Part shown: piece after piece, positions 6,048-8,292 of the stretch
Layout of the letters: each line of letters begins with the position of its first letter
Position numbering within the stretch: position 1 is the stretch's first letter
Assembly: GCA_012516015.1 (NCBI GenBank)
Contig: JAAYXG010000115.1
Location: 1 to 8,292 of the forward strand
Reading direction: 5' to 3'
Origin: Lysobacteraceae bacterium
GTDB taxonomy: Bacteria; Pseudomonadota; Gammaproteobacteria; Steroidobacterales; Steroidobacteraceae
Length of the DNA: 8,292 bases
Program-made: the position numbers and the translations under genes
Notes under the pieces: model-generated
Told to the model about the DNA's origin: nothing
Seen by the model: the letters and a program-made list of their open reading frames with translations, nothing else
Database searches by the model: none

Positions 6048-6077
6048 CGTGCGATCCTTGCATCATGGATCGGCACG
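6048..6077 (+). repeat. Imperfect hairpin between the phosphatase gene and rph
   Basis: CGTGCGATCC (6048-6057) pairs with GGATC and GCACG (6067-6077) with a single bulged G, giving a 10-bp stem and a 9-nt loop. It lies in the 92-bp gap after the phosphatase stop. No T-tract follows, so it is not a standard terminator. It may be a processing or attenuation element before rph, or chance. Confidence 0.35.
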
Positions 6078-6126
6078 GCAACCCAAGCGCGGATAGCATC
6101 CAGTCGCTTTCAGGCGAGATGAAATC

Positions 6127-6852
6127 ATGAAGCGACGACCTAGCGGTCGCGCGGCAGATCAGCTGCGCGACGTCAAAATTACCCGTCACTACACGCGGCA
6201 TGCCGAAGGCTCGGTCCTGATCGAGTGCGGCGATACGCGGGTGTTGTGCACGGCCACGGCGGAGGACGTCATTCCATCGTTCTTGAGGAACACAGGGCGC
6301 GGATGGGTGACCGCCGAGTACGGCATGCTGCCGCGCGCGACGCACACACGGACGCGGCGCGAAGCCGTCAGCGGCAAACAGGGTGGGCGTACGCTCGAGA
6401 TTCAGCGCTTGATCGGCCGTGCCCTGCGAGCGGTGATCGACTTGAAAGCGTTGGGCGAGCGCACGATCACGCTCGACTGTGATGTCTTGCAGGCGGACGG
6501 GGGCACGCGCACGGCTGCGATCACAGGCAGCTACATCGCCCTTTGCGATGCGATCACGACGCTCGTGAACAGAGGCGTGCTACGCGACAACCCAATACAT
6601 GGGCAGGTTGCCGCGGTGTCGGTCGGCATTTGGGCGGGCATGCCCGTGCTCGATCTCGACTACGCCGAAGACTCCGAAGCGGAAACCGACATGAACGTCG
6701 TCATGAACAATGGCGGTGCATTCATCGAGGTGCAAGGCACGGCAGAAGGGCACGCCTTTCGACGCGAAGAATTGGATGAGCTGCTCAATCTCGCAGCGAA
6801 CGGCATTCGCTTGCTGCAGGCGAAGCAGCTCGAAGCGCTCGGCCAGGATTAG
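6127..6852 (+). CDS. rph: Ribonuclease PH
   Basis: RNase PH is a phosphorolytic 3'-5' exoribonuclease that trims tRNA precursors and structured RNA, releasing nucleoside diphosphates; it forms a hexamer in the cytoplasm. The 241-residue length fits the family (about 238-240). Visible: the N-terminal [13 protein letters not shown] (4-16), [19 protein letters not shown] (25-43), [17 protein letters not shown] (59-75), the substrate-loop [18 protein letters not shown] (84-101, Arg88), the phosphate-binding [14 protein letters not shown] (117-130) and the catalytic [10 protein letters not shown] (181-190, Asp182 and Asp188). It ends with IEVQGTAEG and a helical tail. No frameshift is present, unlike the known rph-1 defect of E. 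coli K-12. A purine-rich GGCGAGATGAAA tract precedes the ATG. It follows the phosphatase gene after 92 bp and precedes rdgB by 15 bp. Confidence 0.97.
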   Translation: MKRRPSGRAADQLRDVKITRHYTRHAEGSVLIECGDTRVLCTATAEDVIPSFLRNTGRGWVTAEYGMLPRATHTRTRREAVSGKQGGRTLEIQRLIGRALRAVIDLKALGERTITLDCDVLQADGGTRTAAITGSYIALCDAITTLVNRGVLRDNPIHGQVAAVSVGIWAGMPVLDLDYAEDSEAETDMNVVMNNGGAFIEVQGTAEGHAFRREELDELLNLAANGIRLLQAKQLEALGQD

Positions 6853-6867
6853 CGCAGGCTGAAGCCG

Positions 6868-7491
6868 ATGCGGCTCGTACTTGCGACCAACAACGCCGGC
6901 AAGTTGCGCGAGCTGCGAGCCGTGCTCGCCCCGCTCGGGGTCGAAGTTCTGCCGCAATCGCAGTTCACGAACATCCCGGTAGAAGAGACGGGATTGTCCT
7001 TTGTCGAGAACGCGATCTTGAAGGCGCGCCACGCGGCACGAGCCGCGGCGCTTCCGGCGATCGCGGACGACTCCGGTTTGGAGGTGGACGCGCTTCGCGG
7101 TGCGCCGGGGATCTATTCGGCGCGATATGCGGGTCCGAATGCGAGCGATCGCGACAACAACGAGAAGCTGCTGCGCGTGCTTCGCGATACGCCGCAAAAC
7201 GCGCGCACGGCGCGTTATCGGTGCGCGCTTGCTTTCATGCGGTGGGATTCGGATCCGTATCCGATCGTGTCTCAGGCAAGCTGGGAAGGCACGATCATCG
7301 ATGTGCCGCGAGGCGACGGCGGCTTCGGCTATGACCCGATTTTCGAGCTGCCGGAGCGCGGGCACACGGCGGCGGAGCTGTCGGCCGAGGAAAAGAATCG
7401 CATCAGCCACCGCGGCAAAGCGCTGCGCGAGCTCGTGCGGCAACTGGTCGCGAGCGGAATCCTGTCGGACGGCGGCAATGAGCGCACTTGA
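6868..7491 (+). CDS. rdgB: dITP/XTP pyrophosphatase (RdgB/HAM1 family)
   Basis: RdgB hydrolyses dITP, ITP and XTP to the monophosphate and pyrophosphate, keeping deaminated purines out of DNA and RNA. The 207-residue length is slightly over the family norm (about 197-200), the extra lying in the C-terminal tail. Motifs: TNNAGKLREL (7-16), FVENAILKARHA (45-56), ADDSGLEVDAL (66-76, with Asp68 the expected general base), GIYSARYAG (81-89), GDGGFGYDPIF (149-159) and the base-recognition RISHRGKAL (178-186). It starts 15 bp after rph. Its stop overlaps the start of hemW by 13 bp, so rph, rdgB and hemW are probably one mRNA with coupled translation. Confidence 0.97.
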   Translation: MRLVLATNNAGKLRELRAVLAPLGVEVLPQSQFTNIPVEETGLSFVENAILKARHAARAAALPAIADDSGLEVDALRGAPGIYSARYAGPNASDRDNNEKLLRVLRDTPQNARTARYRCALAFMRWDSDPYPIVSQASWEGTIIDVPRGDGGFGYDPIFELPERGHTAAELSAEEKNRISHRGKALRELVRQLVASGILSDGGNERT

Positions 7492-8292
7492 GCCAGAGCG
7501 CGCGCCAGCCTCGTCGCAATGCTCGATGCCGACGCTGAGCTTGCCGCCGCTGTCGCTCTATGTGCACCTGCCCTGGTGCGTGCGCAAGTGCCCCTACTGC
7601 GATTTCAATTCGCACGCGGCCCCGTCGGTGCTGCCGCAGGGTGAATACGTCGATGCGCTCATCGAAGATCTCGTCCGCGATCGCGAGTGGGCACAGGAGC
7701 GGGCGCTGATATCGATCTTCTTCGGCGGAGGGACGCCGAGCCTCTTTTCGCCGGACGAGGTCGCGCGCTTCTTGGAGGCGGTGCGCGCGAACTTTCGACT
7801 CAGCCCCGACGTCGAGATCACGCTCGAGGCGAACCCGGGCACGGTTGAGCGCGGAAGTTTCGGCGCATATCGGGCGGCAGGGATCAACCGCGTGTCGCTC
7901 GGTGCGCAGTCTTTCAGCGAGCGCCACCTGCGCCTCTTGGGTCGCATTCACGCTACTGACGACATCGCGCGAGCGGTCGATGACTTGGCGCGCGGCGGAA
8001 TCGAGAATTTCAATCTCGATCTCATGTACGCGCTACCGGAACAGACCGTTGAGGAATCGCTCGCGGACCTCGAGAGAGCGCTCGCGCTTGCACCGGCGCA
8101 TCTTTCGCACTATCAGCTGACGCTGGAACCTGGCACGGTCTTCTATCATCGACCGCCTGCGCTGCCCGATGACGACAGCGCTTGGGAAATGCAGGAGCGC
8201 TGTCAGGAGCGACTTGCAGCCGCGGGCTACCGCCAATACGAGGTGTCCGCATACGCGCGCGAGGATGCACGCTGCGAGCACAACCTTAATTA
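7479..8292 (+). CDS. hemW: Radical-SAM heme chaperone HemW (HemN-like), 3' partial
   Basis: HemW proteins bind heme and a [4Fe-4S] cluster with SAM and are thought to deliver heme to target enzymes; they were formerly annotated as oxygen-independent coproporphyrinogen oxidases. The frame is open from ATG 7479 to the window edge (271 codons seen of about 380). Motifs: YVHLPWCVRKCPYCDFNSH with the radical-SAM cysteines 34, 38 and 41; the position two after Cys41 is Phe43, not the extra Cys of true HemN, which favours HemW. Then FFGGGTPSLF (81-90), LEANPGT (116-122), RVSLGAQSF (138-146), LRLLGRIH (151-158) and FNLDLMYALPEQT (178-190). The frame breaks off at EHNLN, within the conserved HNLNYW block. 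The start lies inside rdgB (13-bp overlap), with GGACGG just upstream. ATG 7527 (Met17) is a possible shorter start, since the first 24 residues are not conserved in type. Confidence 0.95.

Noticed and set aside
6580..7443. 287-codon open frame on the - strand opposite rph and rdgB
   Set aside because: Both + strand genes carry full family motifs. The antisense frame is Arg/His-rich with no recognisable domain, as expected of a GC-rich shadow frame.

Overview
The window is GC-rich, densely coding chromosomal DNA from a proteobacterium, most likely a gammaproteobacterium. Protein signatures (MnmG, Gmk, YicC, RNase PH, RdgB, HemW) and the order PP2C-type phosphatase, rph, rdgB, hemW next to a divergent yicC-gmk pair suggest the Xanthomonadales/Steroidobacterales/Nevskiales side of the class. 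That placement is inferred from recalled synteny and was not computed. No rRNA, tRNA, CRISPR array, insertion sequence, integrase or phage gene was seen.

Layout: (1) 1-966, + strand, the C-terminal half of mnmG (tRNA wobble-uridine modification), cut by the window edge. (2) 967-1459, + strand, a spacer with two weak inverted repeats, then a small membrane-anchored NfeD-like OB-domain protein. (3) 1479-4976, - strand, read right to left: yicC (endoribonuclease family), gmk (guanylate kinase), a 107-bp leader with GGA-loop hairpins, a periplasmic SIMPL/DUF541 protein, and an exported cysteine-containing protein with Sel1-like stretches. The last two are tightly coupled: the stop codon of the first lies inside the ribosome-binding site of the second. 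(4) 4977-5200, a divergent intergenic region holding three TTAAG[T/A]CG elements, a good sigma70-like promoter toward the right, and a perfect 14-bp palindrome. (5) 5201-8292, + strand: a PP2C-family Ser/Thr phosphatase, rph (RNase PH), rdgB (dITP/XTP pyrophosphatase) and the first 271 codons of hemW (radical-SAM heme chaperone).

Most genes are nucleotide, RNA or tRNA housekeeping. MnmG and RNase PH act on tRNA, YicC on RNA, Gmk supplies GDP, and RdgB cleans the purine nucleotide pool. The PP2C phosphatase is the one signalling enzyme; no kinase partner lies in the window, and it sits behind the most elaborate regulatory DNA here. The least understood genes are the SIMPL/exported-protein pair and the short NfeD-like protein.

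I do not see a clearly new multi-gene system. The best leads are the operator-like cluster before the phosphatase gene, the GGA-loop hairpins before the SIMPL gene, and the coupled envelope pair.
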